DNA from: an uncultured Prochlorococcus sp.
Lineage (GTDB): Bacteria; Cyanobacteriota; Cyanobacteriia; PCC-6307; Cyanobiaceae
Direction: 5' to 3'
DNA: 64,000 nt
Assembly: GCA_902521995.1 (NCBI GenBank)
Contig: CABYTO010000005.1
Coordinates: 23,961 to 87,960 of the forward strand
Shown: positions 1 to 10,648 of the stretch, piece by piece
How positions within the stretch are numbered: position 1 is the stretch's first letter
Layout of the letters: every line of letters begins with the position of its first letter
Notes under the pieces: generated by a model
What the model was told of the DNA's origin: nothing
Databases searched by the model: none
The model's input: only the letters and a program-made list of their open reading frames with translations
Program-made: the position numbers and the translations under genes

Positions 1-2204
1 GCAATAACAAATGCCCCAAATGTAAGTATGTTTCCAATCGTGAAATGTGCTAGTCCAACTAATCTAGCTTGAACAATTGAGAGTGCAACTGGCTTATCTC
101 TCCAGCCAACAAGGTTAGCAATTGGAGTACGCTGATGGGCCCAAACTAATGTTTCAATTAACTCTTGCCAGTAACCACGCCATGATATTAGGAACATGAA
201 ACCAGTAGCCCAAACTAAGTGACCGAATAGAAACATCCAAGCCCAAGGAGATAGAGAATTTACTCCAAATGGATTATATCCATTAATAAGTTGAGCAGAG
301 TTTAACCATAGATAATCTCTGAACCAACCCATTAGATAGGTACCTGATTCGTTAAATTGTGCTACGTTACCCTGCCAAATTGCTAAATGTTTCCAATGCC
401 AGTAGAAAGTTACCCATGCTAGTAAATTTAATGCCCAGAACATTGCTAGGTACATAGCATCCCAAGATGAACTATCACAAGTACCTCCACGTCCAGGTCC
501 ATCGCAAGGGAAAGCATAACCTAAATCTTTCTTATCAGGAATTAATTTTGTTCCTCTAGCATCGAGTGCACCTTTGATAAGGATTAATGCAGTTGTATGA
601 AGACCTAAAGCGATAGCATGGTGAACCAAGAAATCTGCTGGGCCAATAGGCAAGAAAGCACTTAATGCATCTTGTCTATTGATAAGATCCATCCAATAAT
701 GATTACCTGGTAATGAATTAGCTGCTAGAGTTGCTGAACTTGTTGGATCAGATAATAAAGCGTTAAAGCCGTACATCATTTTACCTTGAGCAGCTTGAAC
801 GAATTGAGCAAATACTGGCTCTATTAAAATTTGCTTTTCAGGATTACCAAAAGCTACAACGACATCGTTGTGAACATAAATTCCAAGAGTATGAAATCCT
901 AGCAACATGGTTACCCAACTAAGGTGGCTTATCAAAGCTTCCTTTGTTCCAAGTACTCTTGCTAGTACATTGTCCTTGTTTAATTCAGGATCATAATCTC
1001 TCACAAAGAAAATGGCTCCGTGTGCAAAAGCACCGACCATCAAGAACATAGCTATGTACTGATGATGACTGTATAGAGCAGATTGTGTGGTGTAGTCCCT
1101 GGCAATAAAAGCGTAAGAGGGAAGTGCACCCATATGTTGGGCTACAAGAGAAGTTGCAACACCAAGTGATGCTAATGCTAATCCAAGTTGGAAATGTAAT
1201 GAGTTGTTTACAGTTTCATATATTCCATCGTGGTTAATTCCGAAACTACCTTTATGAGGATCATTAGGGTGTCTTGTGTTATGAGCTTCTGTAATTTCTT
1301 TGAGGCTATGACCAATACCAAAAGTATTTCTATACATATGACCAGCAATTACAAAAACTGTACCAATCGCAATATGGTGATGTGCAATGTCAGTAAGCCA
1401 TAATGCTTCACTTTGAGGATGAAGACCACCCAAGAAAGTGAAGATTGCTGTTCCAGCTCCCTCAGCTGTTCCAAATACTTGGTCTAATGAATCAGGATTC
1501 TGAGCATATGCTCCCCAATTTAAAGTAAAGAAAGGCGCTAATCCTGCAGGATGTGGAAGCACTGTTAACCAGTTATCCCAACCTACATGTTGACCTCTTG
1601 ACTCAGGTATTGCGACATGAACCAAATGACCTGTCCAAGCAATACTACTAAAACCGAATAAGACTGCTAAATGATGATTTAATCTTGACTCTGCATTTTT
1701 AAACCAAGCCAAAGATGGTCTGAATTTTGGCTGTAAGTGTAACCAACCTGCAAATAGAGTCCAACAAGCCAAAATACTCATGAATATTGAAGCTTGAAAT
1801 AGTTGCTCGTTAGTTCTCATTCCAATTGTGTACCACCAATGGTAAAGGCCTGAATAAGCTATGTTTACTGGACCACTAGCTCCAGCTTGTGTCATTGCTT
1901 CTGTGATACCAGATCCAAAATGAGGATCCCAAATAGCATGAGCAATAGGACGAACGTGGGTTGGATCAAGTACAAATTGCTCGAAATTTCCTTGCCAAGC
2001 AATATGAAATAAGTTTCCAGCTACCCAGAGGGCAATTATTGCTAGATGCCCAAAATGTGTTGAGAAAAGCTTCTGGTAAAGCTTTTCTTCGGTCATACCA
2101 TCATGACTTTCAAAGTCGTGAGCGGTAGCTATTCCGTACCATATTCGTCTAGTTGTAGGGTCCTGAGCTAGACCCTGGTTAAATGATGGAAATTTTGTTG
2201 CCAT
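1..2204 (-). CDS. psaB: Photosystem I P700 apoprotein A2 (PsaB), 3' end cut off
   Basis: This gene encodes one of the two large thylakoid membrane subunits that carry P700 and the early electron acceptors of photosystem I. The ORF track misses it because it has no stop inside the window. Reading the minus strand from the ATG at 2204 gives a protein starting [16 protein letters not shown] with an open frame to base 3 (734 codons). The ...TFGAFVIA end is a few residues short of the usual PsaB C-terminus. The motif [12 protein letters not shown] supplies two of the four cysteines that bind the Fx 4Fe-4S cluster; PsaA supplies the other two. Many histidine-rich membrane helices (for example RLNHHLA) fit chlorophyll ligands. 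It lies 27 nt downstream of psaA, so the two are surely co-transcribed. No clear Shine-Dalgarno precedes it. Confidence 0.97.
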   Translation of the reverse strand, partial: MATKFPSFNQGLAQDPTTRRIWYGIATAHDFESHDGMTEEKLYQKLFSTHFGHLAIIALWVAGNLFHIAWQGNFEQFVLDPTHVRPIAHAIWDPHFGSGITEAMTQAGASGPVNIAYSGLYHWWYTIGMRTNEQLFQASIFMSILACWTLFAGWLHLQPKFRPSLAWFKNAESRLNHHLAVLFGFSSIAWTGHLVHVAIPESRGQHVGWDNWLTVLPHPAGLAPFFTLNWGAYAQNPDSLDQVFGTAEGAGTAIFTFLGGLHPQSEALWLTDIAHHHIAIGTVFVIAGHMYRNTFGIGHSLKEITEAHNTRHPNDPHKGSFGINHDGIYETVNNSLHFQLGLALASLGVATSLVAQHMGALPSYAFIARDYTTQSALYSHHQYIAMFLMVGAFAHGAIFFVRDYDPELNKDNVLARVLGTKEALISHLSWVTMLLGFHTLGIYVHNDVVVAFGNPEKQILIEPVFAQFVQAAQGKMMYGFNALLSDPTSSATLAANSLPGNHYWMDLINRQDALSAFLPIGPADFLVHHAIALGLHTTALILIKGALDARGTKLIPDKKDLGYAFPCDGPGRGGTCDSSSWDAMYLAMFWALNLLAWVTFYWHWKHLAIWQGNVAQFNESGTYLMGWFRDYLWLNSAQLINGYNPFGVNSLSPWAWMFLFGHLVWATGFMFLISWRGYWQELIETLVWAHQRTPIANLVGWRDKPVALSIVQARLVGLAHFTIGNILTFGAFVI

Positions 2205-2231
2205 TGAATTAAAAAGGTGAAGTTCAGGTAA

Positions 2232-4535
2232 TTAGCCCAGACCAAAAAGGCGAGCATGGAAGAAAGCCCATGTAGTGGCAATACCACCGACAAGGAAATG
2301 TGTAACACCTACTGCTCTACCCTGAGTGATGGATAAAGCTCTTGGTTGAATTGTTGGAGCAACTTTAAGTTTGTTATGTGCCCAAACAATTGATTCGAAT
2401 AATTCTTGCCAATATCCACGTCCACTAAATAGAAACATTAAACTAAATGCCCATATAAAGTGAGCCCCTAAGAACATCAAACCGTACATGCTTATGGATT
2501 GACCATAACTTGTTAATACTTGAGAAGCTTGAGCCCAAAGGAAATCTCTTAACCAACCATTAATAGTGATTGAGCTTTGTGCGAAATTCCCACCAGTAAG
2601 TCCCCAAACATCACTCTGCATTTTCCATGAGAAGTGGAAGATAACTATTGATAAACAGTTATACATCCAGAAAAGAGCTAAGAACACATGATCCCATGAA
2701 GAAACTTGACATGTACCACCTCTTCCGGGACCATCACAAGGAAATCTAAATCCTAAAGAAGCTTTGTCAGGAATCAACCTTGAACTTCTTGCATAAAGAA
2801 CCCCTTTGAGAAGTATCAAAACAGTTACATGGATTTGGAAGGCATGAATATGATGAATCATTAAATCAGCTGTCCCTAATGGAATTGGAGCTATAGCAAC
2901 CTTTCCACCAACCTCTACTAAACTTCCATTAAAAACTTCACTTAAGGCCTTATGAGGTAAAGCTTCTGCAGTACCTGCCAAAAGAGAAGTTCCAACAGCA
3001 GATGCTTGAATACTTTGTACCCATTGAGCAAAAATAGGCTGAAGTTGAATTGCAGAATCACTAAACATATCTTGAGGTCTACCCAAAGCTCTCATAGTAT
3101 CGTTGTGAATATAAAGTCCAAAACTATGGAATCCTAACCACATACATACCCAGTTTAAGTGACTTATTAAGGCATCTCTTGCTTTAAGAATTCTGTCTAA
3201 TACATTATCAATGTGCTTTGCCGGATCGTAATCTCTAACCATTGCAATTCCAGCATGCGCACCTGCACCTACTATGAATAATCCACCTATCCACATGTGA
3301 TGAGTAAATAATCCAAGAACTGTCATGTAGTCAGTAGCTATATATGGATATGGAGGCATGGCATACATGTGATGAGATACAAGTATGCTTATAGATCCAA
3401 GCATTGCTAGATTAACCGCAAGCTGAGCATGTCTACTTTCAGCCATGAACTCAAAAAGACCTTGATGACCTTTAGGAGCAGGGAATAATATTGGATCTCC
3501 TTGCTGCGAATCTAATATTTCTTTCATACTATGACCAATACCATAATTGGTTCTATACATATGACCACCAATAATTGCTATGACACCGAAAGCTAAATGA
3601 TGATGAGAAACATCAGTCATCCATAAGCTTCCTGTCACAGGGTTAAGTCCACCTTTAAAAGTAAGGAAGTCTGAGAAAGCTAACCAGTTTAAACTAAAGA
3701 AATTACCTGTACCACTTGCTAATCCTGGAAATATCTGACCGATAATTTGGGGATCACAGAGTTGATGCGGCATAGGCATGTCTGCAATAGTTGCTATTTC
3801 TTTACCATTGATGACTAAAGGAGAGCCTGCATCAATTGCATCTAGAAGGGCTGCAGTAGGAGCTCCAATATGGATACAATGACCAGCCCATGCTAAAGAT
3901 CCTAATCCTACTAAACCAGCTATATGGTGATTAAGCATAGACTCAATATCTTGAAACCACTCCATTTTTGGAGCTGCTTTGTGATAATGAAAAATTCCAG
4001 CATGAAGCATCAGAGCAGCCATTACTACGGCACCTATTGCTAAAGCCATCAGTTCACTCTCGTTTGTAATTCCCCATGCACGCCACATGTGGAATATTCC
4101 TGAACTAATTTGAATACCGTTGTAGTTAGCACCAAGATCAGCATTTAGCATTTCTTGACCAACAATTGCCCAAACTTGCTGAGCTCCGGGTTTGACATGA
4201 GTTGGATCAGCTAACCAACCTGAATAATTAGAAAATCTTGCTCCATGGAAAAATGCAGCACTCATCCATATAAAAATGACCGCAAGATGTCCAAAATGAG
4301 CTGAAAAGATTTTTCTTGTTGCTTCTTCAGCATCGCCTGTATGCACATCGAAATCATGTGCGTCAGCATGCAAATTCCAGATCCAAGTTGTAGTTTTTGG
4401 ACCTTTAGATAATTTACTTGACCAGAAACCTGGCTTATCTAATTTGGCAAAATCAATAGGTCTTGGATCGGCCTTAACAGGATCCTCCAAAACTTTTTTG
4501 TTTTTTTCTCCACTTTCTGGTGGGCTGATGGTCAT
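2232..4535 (-). CDS. psaA: Photosystem I P700 apoprotein A1 (PsaA)
   Basis: PsaA pairs with PsaB to form the photosystem I core heterodimer in the thylakoid, binding P700, the A0/A1 acceptors, antenna chlorophylls and half of the Fx cluster. At 767 residues it is the usual length. The Fx loop [19 protein letters not shown] is intact, and the sequence has the histidine-rich helices of the family ([22 protein letters not shown]). The ATG at 4535 is supported by GAGGTG six bases upstream. It is the first gene of a psaA-psaB operon. The 334-nt region upstream, shared with the divergent cobJ gene, holds two inverted repeats that could be regulatory. Confidence 0.98.
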   Translation of the reverse strand: MTISPPESGEKNKKVLEDPVKADPRPIDFAKLDKPGFWSSKLSKGPKTTTWIWNLHADAHDFDVHTGDAEEATRKIFSAHFGHLAVIFIWMSAAFFHGARFSNYSGWLADPTHVKPGAQQVWAIVGQEMLNADLGANYNGIQISSGIFHMWRAWGITNESELMALAIGAVVMAALMLHAGIFHYHKAAPKMEWFQDIESMLNHHIAGLVGLGSLAWAGHCIHIGAPTAALLDAIDAGSPLVINGKEIATIADMPMPHQLCDPQIIGQIFPGLASGTGNFFSLNWLAFSDFLTFKGGLNPVTGSLWMTDVSHHHLAFGVIAIIGGHMYRTNYGIGHSMKEILDSQQGDPILFPAPKGHQGLFEFMAESRHAQLAVNLAMLGSISILVSHHMYAMPPYPYIATDYMTVLGLFTHHMWIGGLFIVGAGAHAGIAMVRDYDPAKHIDNVLDRILKARDALISHLNWVCMWLGFHSFGLYIHNDTMRALGRPQDMFSDSAIQLQPIFAQWVQSIQASAVGTSLLAGTAEALPHKALSEVFNGSLVEVGGKVAIAPIPLGTADLMIHHIHAFQIHVTVLILLKGVLYARSSRLIPDKASLGFRFPCDGPGRGGTCQVSSWDHVFLALFWMYNCLSIVIFHFSWKMQSDVWGLTGGNFAQSSITINGWLRDFLWAQASQVLTSYGQSISMYGLMFLGAHFIWAFSLMFLFSGRGYWQELFESIVWAHNKLKVAPTIQPRALSITQGRAVGVTHFLVGGIATTWAFFHARLFGLG

Positions 4536-4578
4536 CTAGCACCTCGAAAATAATTGACATTAAAGCCGATTGATCTGA

Positions 4579-4611
4579 TCTTGAACTTATTTTTAATGAT
4601 AATGTTCAAGA
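4579..4611. repeat. 8-bp inverted repeat in the psaA leader
   Basis: TCTTGAAC and GTTCAAGA are perfect reverse complements separated by 17 AT-rich bases. They lie about 44 to 76 bases upstream of the psaA ATG, probably inside the transcribed leader. The repeat could be an RNA hairpin or an operator; the arms are seen directly, the role is inference. Confidence 0.5.
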
Positions 4612-4684
4612 AACGAAGTCCATCGGAACTTTAGATATTCGTTTCAAAAATAATAAGACAAAGATTCTTTCGTTATGCATTAAC

Positions 4685-4710
4685 GTAACAAATGTTCTAA
4701 TGATTGTTAC
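4685..4710. repeat. 7-bp inverted repeat GTAACAA-N12-TTGTTAC upstream of psaA
   Basis: A perfect 7-bp inverted repeat with a 12-base spacer lies about 150 bases upstream of psaA. The spacing gives arm centres about two helical turns apart, as for a dimeric DNA-binding protein. It does not match the NtcA (GTA-N8-TAC) or HLR1 consensus. Confidence 0.45.
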
Positions 4711-4835
4711 TATATGAATATTTTGTTAAATTCTCGTCTATGACTTAGTTATGAGTAATTTTACTCAAATTTTATCTATATTTCTTAAATTTTTTTTTAT
4801 ATTTCAAAGAAAATTTTTTAAATCCAGCGACAGGA

Positions 4836-4841
4836 TATAAT
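4836..4841 (+). promoter_or_regulatory. Probable -10 element of the cbiG-cobJ promoter
   Basis: TATAAT matches the bacterial -10 consensus exactly and lies 28 bases before the TTG start of the CbiG-CobJ gene. This implies a short leader of about 20 bases. No good -35 is visible, which is common in Prochlorococcus promoters. Confidence 0.5.
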
Positions 4842-4869
4842 TTTTACGTAACTATCAATAGTTTCTGAT

Positions 4870-6672
4870 TTGAAAGGAATTGCTATAGGTCTATCTAATA
4901 ATTCAAAAGAAATTTTAAAAAGGCTTAAAAAAACTGAATTTGTCAAAGATATATTTATTGCAGGTTCTTCAAAAGATGATGGAAAGAACAATGAATTTAT
5001 TCAAGTACAAAATTCTAAAGAAATCTTAAATAAAAAATGGCCGGAGATAGATTTAATAATTTTTATAGGCTCAATTGCTGCAGCAATACGCATAATAAAT
5101 CCATTTTTAACCTCTAAAGAGCAAGATCCAGGTGTAATCGTTATAGATAACAAAGGTTCCAAGATAGTTCCTTTGATTGGCTTACATCAGTCAAATGCAC
5201 AAAATATTGCATATCAAATTGCTAATTTAATTGGTGGCCAAATAATAGAAACTAATAATTCCAATGATCAAAGCTTCTTAAATCTTGATGCATTTGGGGA
5301 TCAGTGGGGTTGGAAAAGATCTGGCAACATAAAGGATTGGTCAAAAATAGTAATCAAGCAAGCTAAGAACGAAGAAATATTTTGCAAACAACTATCTGGT
5401 AATGGCTTATGGAAAACTTCAGAATCAGGTGAGATTATTAATCAAATTAATGAAAAAGAAACTGAAAGACCAGATTCAACATTTCATGTGAGTATATTCG
5501 AAAATCATGCAACAATTTGGCACCCGCCCGTATTATGGATTGGTATTGGATGTGAAAGAAATACAAGCAAAGAATTAATTACAAATTCTTTAAATAATTT
5601 TTTAGAGTCAGAAAATTTATCACAGCAATCAATTGCGGGATTTGCAACTATTGATATTAAAAAAGATGAGAAAGGAATTTTAGAACTTGCTAAAGAAAAA
5701 AACTTGCCTATAAAGTTTTTTAGTAAAGAAGATCTTTCAACAATAAATGTTCCAAATCCATCAAATGTTGTGAAAAATGAAATTGGCACCCCTTCCGTAG
5801 CAGAAGCCTCTTGCTTACTAGCAGCAGGAAAAGAATCAATATTATTAGAAGAAAAAAGAATTTTTAAAAATCAATCTAGTGCATTAACTATCGCTGTAGC
5901 AGAATCTAAAAATCAATATAATCCAACCAATGGCGAAATTCATATTATTGGAAGTGGGCCTGGTGATATATCCTTTCTAACTAATAATGCAAGAAAAGCA
6001 CTTTCAAGATGTACTGTTTGGATTGGATACAAAATGTATTTAGATTTAATAAAACCCTTAAAAAGAAATGATCAGGTTTTAATTGAAAGCAAACTTACTG
6101 AAGAAAAAGAGAGATGCAGTAAAGCAATTAAACTAGCTGAGGAAGGCATAAAAGTAGCTTTAATTTCTTCTGGGGAATCTGGATTCTATGGAATGGCTGG
6201 TTTACTTTTGGAGTTACTTCAAAAAATCAAAAAAGAATATAGGCCATACTTTGAAGTACATCCAGGTATAAGTAGTGTTCAATTAGCAGCTGCGATTAGT
6301 GGAGCACCACTAATGAATGACTTTTGTTCAGTAAGCTTAAGCGATAAATTAACTCCATGGTCTTTAATAGAAAAAAGAATTGAAGGAGCTATTGTGGGTG
6401 ACTTTGTAATAGCTTTATTTAATCCTCAATCCATTGAAAGAAATTGGCAGCTAAAGAGTGTAATAGATATATGTTTACAATCTAGGCATGGTGATACTCC
6501 AGTTTTAATAGCAAGACAAGTAGGGAGAGAAAATCAAACCAAAAAATTTTGCACTTTAAACACCATTCCTTTTAAAGAGATTGATATGTTATCAATCATT
6601 ATTATTGGCAATTCTCAAACAACCTTAGTTGACGAAATATTTCTCACTCCCAGAGGATATTTACAAAATTAA
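4870..6672 (+). CDS. cobJ: CbiG-CobJ fusion: cobalt-precorrin-5A hydrolase / precorrin-3B C17-methyltransferase
   Basis: This bifunctional corrin-ring enzyme belongs to cobalamin (pseudocobalamin in marine cyanobacteria) synthesis. Residues about 1-350 resemble CbiG, which opens the delta-lactone and releases C20; the segments IIFIGSIAAAIRIINP and GIGCERNTS are typical. Residues about 356-600 are a SAM-dependent tetrapyrrole methylase of the CobJ/CbiH group, beginning with the glycine-rich IIGSGPGDISFLT and containing the ALISSGESGFYGMAG segment. The predicted start is TTG at 4870, since no ATG is suitably placed. It is transcribed away from psaA and appears monocistronic. The two domains catalyse nearby steps, so the fusion makes biochemical sense. 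Confidence 0.92.
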   Translation: MKGIAIGLSNNSKEILKRLKKTEFVKDIFIAGSSKDDGKNNEFIQVQNSKEILNKKWPEIDLIIFIGSIAAAIRIINPFLTSKEQDPGVIVIDNKGSKIVPLIGLHQSNAQNIAYQIANLIGGQIIETNNSNDQSFLNLDAFGDQWGWKRSGNIKDWSKIVIKQAKNEEIFCKQLSGNGLWKTSESGEIINQINEKETERPDSTFHVSIFENHATIWHPPVLWIGIGCERNTSKELITNSLNNFLESENLSQQSIAGFATIDIKKDEKGILELAKEKNLPIKFFSKEDLSTINVPNPSNVVKNEIGTPSVAEASCLLAAGKESILLEEKRIFKNQSSALTIAVAESKNQYNPTNGEIHIIGSGPGDISFLTNNARKALSRCTVWIGYKMYLDLIKPLKRNDQVLIESKLTEEKERCSKAIKLAEEGIKVALISSGESGFYGMAGLLLELLQKIKKEYRPYFEVHPGISSVQLAAAISGAPLMNDFCSVSLSDKLTPWSLIEKRIEGAIVGDFVIALFNPQSIERNWQLKSVIDICLQSRHGDTPVLIARQVGRENQTKKFCTLNTIPFKEIDMLSIIIIGNSQTTLVDEIFLTPRGYLQN

Positions 6673-6767
6673 GAATATAAAATCTATAAATTATAAATAA
6701 AATGTTTTTCTTTGCTTTTTCTTTATAAGAGTACTAATCTTTTAAAATAACGAAGTAATAAATTTAA

Positions 6768-7556
6768 TTGAAAAATATTGGTTTAATTTTGTTTGACATT
6801 GATGGGGTAATCCGCAGCGTAGAAAATAGTTACAGACTTTCATTAAAAAAAACGGTTTACAAATTTTCCGGATGGGAGCCAAGTTATATAGATATTGATA
6901 ATGCAAAAAATGAAGGGATCTGGAATAATGACTGGGATTTAAGTTTAGAACTTATAAAAAGATACATAAAAAAAGAGAACTTAAACCTTAAAATTCCTCG
7001 AAGAGAGGAAATAGTAAAATCTTTTGAAGAGTTTTACTTTGGTGGAGATCCAAATAAAGATAGTAAATATTGGTCTGGTTACATTACTAATGAGGAATTA
7101 TTAGTTGATAAAAAGTTTTTTGATTTAATTCAAGGTAATGGAATAATCTGGGGTTTTGTTAGTGGTGCAGAGTCTGCTTCTGCAAAATTTGTTTTAGAAA
7201 AAAGACTTGGACTAAAATCACCACCATTAATATCTATGGGAGATGCCCCTGACAAGCCTGATCCAAAAGGTTTTATTAATTTATCAAAAAAGCTCATTGG
7301 AGATAAACTTGGTGAATCAAATATTCCCATTGCATATGTAGGAGATACTATTGCAGATATAAATACAGTTATAAACGCTAGAAAGGAAATTCCATCTCAG
7401 AAATTCATAAGTATTGGAATAGCTCCCCCTCATTTACATCTAAATTCTCGATTAAAAGAACGTAATTCTTACGAAGCAAATCTTAGAAATGCAGGGGCTG
7501 ACTTGATTTTAAATTCTATTTATGAACTTAAAGATATTAATCTTGACTTGTTTTAA
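6768..7556 (+). CDS. HAD superfamily subfamily IA hydrolase, cyanobacterial type
   Basis: This is a predicted phosphatase of unknown substrate. The N-terminus LILFDIDGVIRSV holds motif I with nucleophile Asp10 and acid-base Asp12. FVSGAESASAKF fits motif II, and AYVGDTIADI supplies the motif IV acidic residues. At 262 residues it resembles the cyanobacterial subfamily IA hypothetical group (TIGR01548-like). The start is TTG at 6768; no better ATG lies upstream. It follows cobJ by 95 T-rich bases, so a separate promoter is possible. The function cannot be assigned from sequence. Confidence 0.8.
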   Translation: MKNIGLILFDIDGVIRSVENSYRLSLKKTVYKFSGWEPSYIDIDNAKNEGIWNNDWDLSLELIKRYIKKENLNLKIPRREEIVKSFEEFYFGGDPNKDSKYWSGYITNEELLVDKKFFDLIQGNGIIWGFVSGAESASAKFVLEKRLGLKSPPLISMGDAPDKPDPKGFINLSKKLIGDKLGESNIPIAYVGDTIADINTVINARKEIPSQKFISIGIAPPHLHLNSRLKERNSYEANLRNAGADLILNSIYELKDINLDLF

Positions 7557-7591
7557 AGCAAATATTAATTAAAAATTTTCTAAATAAATCA

Positions 7592-7680
7592 CGGAGAGGG
7601 AGGGATTCGAACCCTCGACAAAAGTTACCTCCTGTAACTCCTTAGCAGGGAGCCGCTTTCAACCACTCAGCCACCTCTCC
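7592..7680 (-). tRNA. trnS-GCU: tRNA-Ser(GCU)
   Basis: The minus strand reads GGAGAGGTGGCTGAGTGG...GGTTCGAATCCCTCC...CTCTCCG. The 7-bp acceptor stem is complete with a G discriminator. The anticodon loop CTGCTAA gives GCU. The long variable arm (around TTACAGGAGGTAA) is typical of class II tRNA-Ser. CCA is not encoded. Confidence 0.97.
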
Positions 7681-7741
7681 AGTTCTTATACATTATCAAT
7701 TTTTATGCAAACATTCAAAATTTTTTATTCAATCGAAATGT

Positions 7742-8941
7742 CTAACCTACTTGAACTTTCGGTAATCTATTTTTAAAAGAACAAAGAATTTCCCAAGGGA
7801 TAGTATTAGATTTTCTTGCCCATTCAAGAGGTGAAATTGATTTATCTCCATCAGACCCTAGTAATACCATGGTACTACCAACTTTAATTTCATTAGAATC
7901 TGTTATGTCTACCATCATTTGATCCATAGTTATAGATCCAACTTGAGGATAAAACTTATTATTATAGATAACATTAATTTTGCCTGAAAGATTTCTTGGT
8001 ACACCATCTGCATAACCAATACTTAATACAGCTAACTTAGTTTTTCTATTACTTACAAATTTGCCTCCATAACTTACACTTACACCTTTATCAATAGTTC
8101 TTATAAAAGCGACTTTGACCTTCAAAGATAAAGCTGGTTTAAGCAATAAATCTTTATTTAATTTTGACAAAGGTTTATATCCATACATAGATAATCCAAC
8201 GCGTACCATATGAAAATGGAAATTTTTATCAAGAAGCATTCCCGCTGAATTAGCCAAATGAATCTTGATATTTTTATTTCTATCAACATTAATTTGCTTT
8301 AATAATTCCTGAAACTTCTGCCTTTGTAATTGTGTAATACTTTTTGGATCTAATGAGTTGGGTTCATCTGCAGATGATAAATGACTATATATTCCCTCAA
8401 TAGAAATATTGTCAAAAGATTTAATGTTTTCAAATTGCTGAACAAATTTGTTGTATTCAAATCCTAATCTTGACATTCCTGTATCAACTTTGAGGTGCAA
8501 AGGAAATTTCAATCCAAATTGCTTACCAATGTTATTGCAAATTAAACATTCTCTTATACTGCTGATAGTTGGCATAAGATCATTTTTAAAACATATAATA
8601 AGATCCCTTTTTGTATAGAGATTTCCGAGGATAAGTATTGGTTTTTCAACTCCAGAAGAACGAAGCTTCATTCCTTCATTTAGTGTGGCAACACCTAATT
8701 GAGACGCTCCACCTTTGATAGCATACTCTGATACTAATTTCGCATCATGTCCATATCCATCAGCTTTAACGACTGCCATAAATTGACAATTTTTACTTAA
8801 TTGTGATCTTAAATGTCTAACGTTTATTTCTATTTCTTCACCTTTAACTTCAATCCATGCTCTTTGTTTTAAATCTATATCTTTTTCAAAATTTGGAAAT
8901 TTGTCAAAATTAAATACCTGATTTTTTTGCCTATTTTGCAT
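7742..8941 (-). CDS. alr: Alanine racemase
   Basis: This cytosolic PLP enzyme interconverts L- and D-alanine for peptidoglycan. The PLP lysine is Lys59 in MAVVKADGYGHD. The C-terminal domain carries the second catalytic residue, a tyrosine in SVSYGGKF, and GYADGVPR is also a family signature. At 399 residues it is slightly longer than usual because of a 25-residue N-terminal extension. The start at 8941 is only a few bases from the beginning of the divergent HNH reading frame, so each promoter probably lies inside the other gene's 5' region. Confidence 0.95.
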   Translation of the reverse strand: MQNRQKNQVFNFDKFPNFEKDIDLKQRAWIEVKGEEIEINVRHLRSQLSKNCQFMAVVKADGYGHDAKLVSEYAIKGGASQLGVATLNEGMKLRSSGVEKPILILGNLYTKRDLIICFKNDLMPTISSIRECLICNNIGKQFGLKFPLHLKVDTGMSRLGFEYNKFVQQFENIKSFDNISIEGIYSHLSSADEPNSLDPKSITQLQRQKFQELLKQINVDRNKNIKIHLANSAGMLLDKNFHFHMVRVGLSMYGYKPLSKLNKDLLLKPALSLKVKVAFIRTIDKGVSVSYGGKFVSNRKTKLAVLSIGYADGVPRNLSGKINVIYNNKFYPQVGSITMDQMMVDITDSNEIKVGSTMVLLGSDGDKSISPLEWARKSNTIPWEILCSFKNRLPKVQVG

Positions 8942-9009
8942 TAACTTTGCGCAAATATATGCGCTTATTGAAATATACAGTTAGCATGACATGTAAATTG
9001 TATTTTGGC

Positions 9010-9516
9010 ATGGGCCAGACTCTAGTTTTAAATGCATCATATGAACCTTTAAACATCACTTCCTGGCGAAGAGCAGTAATTTTGATGATTAAAGGTAAAG
9101 CAGAAAGCTTAGAGGAAGATAAGACATATTCAATTCATAGCGGGAAAAAGTTACCGACAGTTATAAGACTTCGTTACTACGTAAAAGTTCCTTTTAGAGA
9201 GGTTTCTTTAACAAGAAAAAATATTCTTCTTAGAGATAATAATTCTTGCCAATACTGTAACTATAGGGGTAGTGACCTATCAATAGATCATGTTTTACCT
9301 AGAAGCAGAGGTGGAACAGATAACTGGGAAAATGTTACTACAGCGTGTCTCAGATGTAATGTACAAAAAGGTAATAGAACCCCCGAAGAGGCGAATATGC
9401 CCTTAAAACGTAAGCCTTATCGTCCCTTAAGTAATCTAAATTTTGAAGCTACCAGACAAATTGACTCTGGCAGGCATAAAGAATGGAGTAAATACGTAAT
9501 AGGGGTTGCTATCTAA
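9010..9516 (+). CDS. HNH endonuclease family protein
   Basis: This is a small HNH nuclease-fold protein conserved in cyanobacteria, with unknown biological role. SCQYC and CLRC form the zinc-binding pairs around the core SIDHVLPRSRGGTDNWEN, which holds the catalytic His and the Asn. The ORF track starts at a TTG (8947), but the conserved N-terminus of this family is MGQTLVLNASYEPLNI, so I prefer the ATG at 9010; the extra 21 residues look like leader. It is convergent with prfA, with a 9-base gap. No restriction methylase or toxin-antitoxin partner is nearby, so a housekeeping role is more likely than restriction. Confidence 0.88.
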   Translation: MGQTLVLNASYEPLNITSWRRAVILMIKGKAESLEEDKTYSIHSGKKLPTVIRLRYYVKVPFREVSLTRKNILLRDNNSCQYCNYRGSDLSIDHVLPRSRGGTDNWENVTTACLRCNVQKGNRTPEEANMPLKRKPYRPLSNLNFEATRQIDSGRHKEWSKYVIGVAI

Positions 9517-9525
9517 TAAAAAATC

Positions 9526-10620
9526 TTAATTTACCTCTTTATTAAAATCTTCCATCATTCTTTTTTGTTCTTGCGCTATGCATGCATTAATCACTTCTTC
9601 TAATTGACCAGCAAGAATTGGCTCAAGAGAAAAATTGGAACCTAATCTATGATCAGTTGTCCTGTTATCTTTAAAATTATAAGTTCTGATTTTTTCACTT
9701 CTGTCGCCTGTTCCAACCTGAGAAAGCCTTTGTGATCTCTCTTTAGCATTAGCTTCTTTTAATTGAATTTCATACAATTTAGCTCTTAAAATTTCCATTG
9801 CCCGTTCGCGATTTTGCAATTGTGATCTCTCTTGAGTACAAAAAACTCTTATTCCTGTAGGCTTGTGGAGTAGATCAATAGCTGTCTCTACCTTATTAAC
9901 ATTTTGTCCCCCTGCACCTCCTGATCTTGCTGTTCCAACCTCTAGATCTGTTGGATCAATTTTAACCTCAACAGGATCAGCCTCAGGCATAACGGCGACT
10001 GTAGCAGTAGAGGTGTGAACTCTACCTTGAGATTCAGTAGCTGGAACTCTTTGGACTCTATGTACACCAGCCTCAAATTTAAGTTGACTATATACAGAAT
10101 CTCCCTTAACGGAGATAACTAACTCCTTAAATCCTCCCATATCTGACTCGGAAGCACTAACAGGTTTTACAGACCATCCAATTTTTTGTCCATATCTTTC
10201 ATACATTCTTGCTAAGTCACCTGCCCAGATACAAGCCTCGTTTCCTCCAGCACCGGCTCTTATTTCTAACATTACGCTTCTTTCATCTCTTGGGTCTTTT
10301 GGCAATAAGGCGATAGTGGTTTTTTGAATTAGTTTATTCTTGCATTCCTCTAGAGCTATTAACTCCTCATTTATCAAAGATTCCATTTCTTTATCATTTC
10401 TATTCTCTTTTAGTAGATTTTTTGAATCTTCGATTTCTTTATCAGTATCAAGCAACTTATTAAAATCAATCACTAAGGGTTCCAATTTAGACCGTTCTCT
10501 TGCTATTGATTCTAATTTTTTAGGATCATTAGCTATATCAGGATCTGCAAGTTGCACTTCCAAACTTTCAAAACTTTCTGCAGCAGTTTTCAACCTTGCA
10601 ATTAATGTTGAGTATTCCAA
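9526..10620 (-). CDS. prfA: Peptide chain release factor 1
   Basis: RF1 recognises UAA and UAG stop codons and triggers peptide release. The catalytic GGQ motif is in [15 protein letters not shown]. The PAT tripeptide, which selects UAG rather than UGA, is present in [15 protein letters not shown], so this is RF1 and not RF2. At 364 residues it is full length. The start is TTG at 10620. It is the last gene of the ribosomal superoperon, 28 bases after rpmE. Confidence 0.97.
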   Translation of the reverse strand: MEYSTLIARLKTAAESFESLEVQLADPDIANDPKKLESIARERSKLEPLVIDFNKLLDTDKEIEDSKNLLKENRNDKEMESLINEELIALEECKNKLIQKTTIALLPKDPRDERSVMLEIRAGAGGNEACIWAGDLARMYERYGQKIGWSVKPVSASESDMGGFKELVISVKGDSVYSQLKFEAGVHRVQRVPATESQGRVHTSTATVAVMPEADPVEVKIDPTDLEVGTARSGGAGGQNVNKVETAIDLLHKPTGIRVFCTQERSQLQNRERAMEILRAKLYEIQLKEANAKERSQRLSQVGTGDRSEKIRTYNFKDNRTTDHRLGSNFSLEPILAGQLEEVINACIAQEQKRMMEDFNKEVN

Positions 10621-10648
10621 TTGAAATTGTGCTTAATTTTTAAAAATT

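Larger units (their letters stand above)
4536..4869. promoter_or_regulatory. Divergent psaA / cbiG-cobJ intergenic region
   Basis: This is the only gap over 300 bases in the window. It must hold the psaA promoter and leader (minus strand) and the cobJ promoter (plus strand). I see three inverted repeats: TCTTGAAC/GTTCAAGA, GTAACAA/TTGTTAC and GAGTAA/TTACTC. A TATAAT hexamer lies close to the cobJ start. I see no tRNA, no convincing small gene and no familiar riboswitch. Confidence 0.7.

Noticed and set aside
4751-4840. 29-codon plus-strand ORF MSNFTQILSIFLKFFF... in the psaA/cobJ gap
   Set aside because: Hydrophobic by AT-richness, no ribosome-binding site, and it matches no small photosystem or cytochrome subunit that I know.
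5505-5789. Minus-strand ORF inside cobJ
   Set aside because: Shadow of the CbiG-CobJ gene, with no start signal or family match.
8947-9009. TTG start of the HNH gene
   Set aside because: The family N-terminus begins at MGQTLVLNAS; the upstream 21 residues look like untranslated leader and lie next to the alr start.
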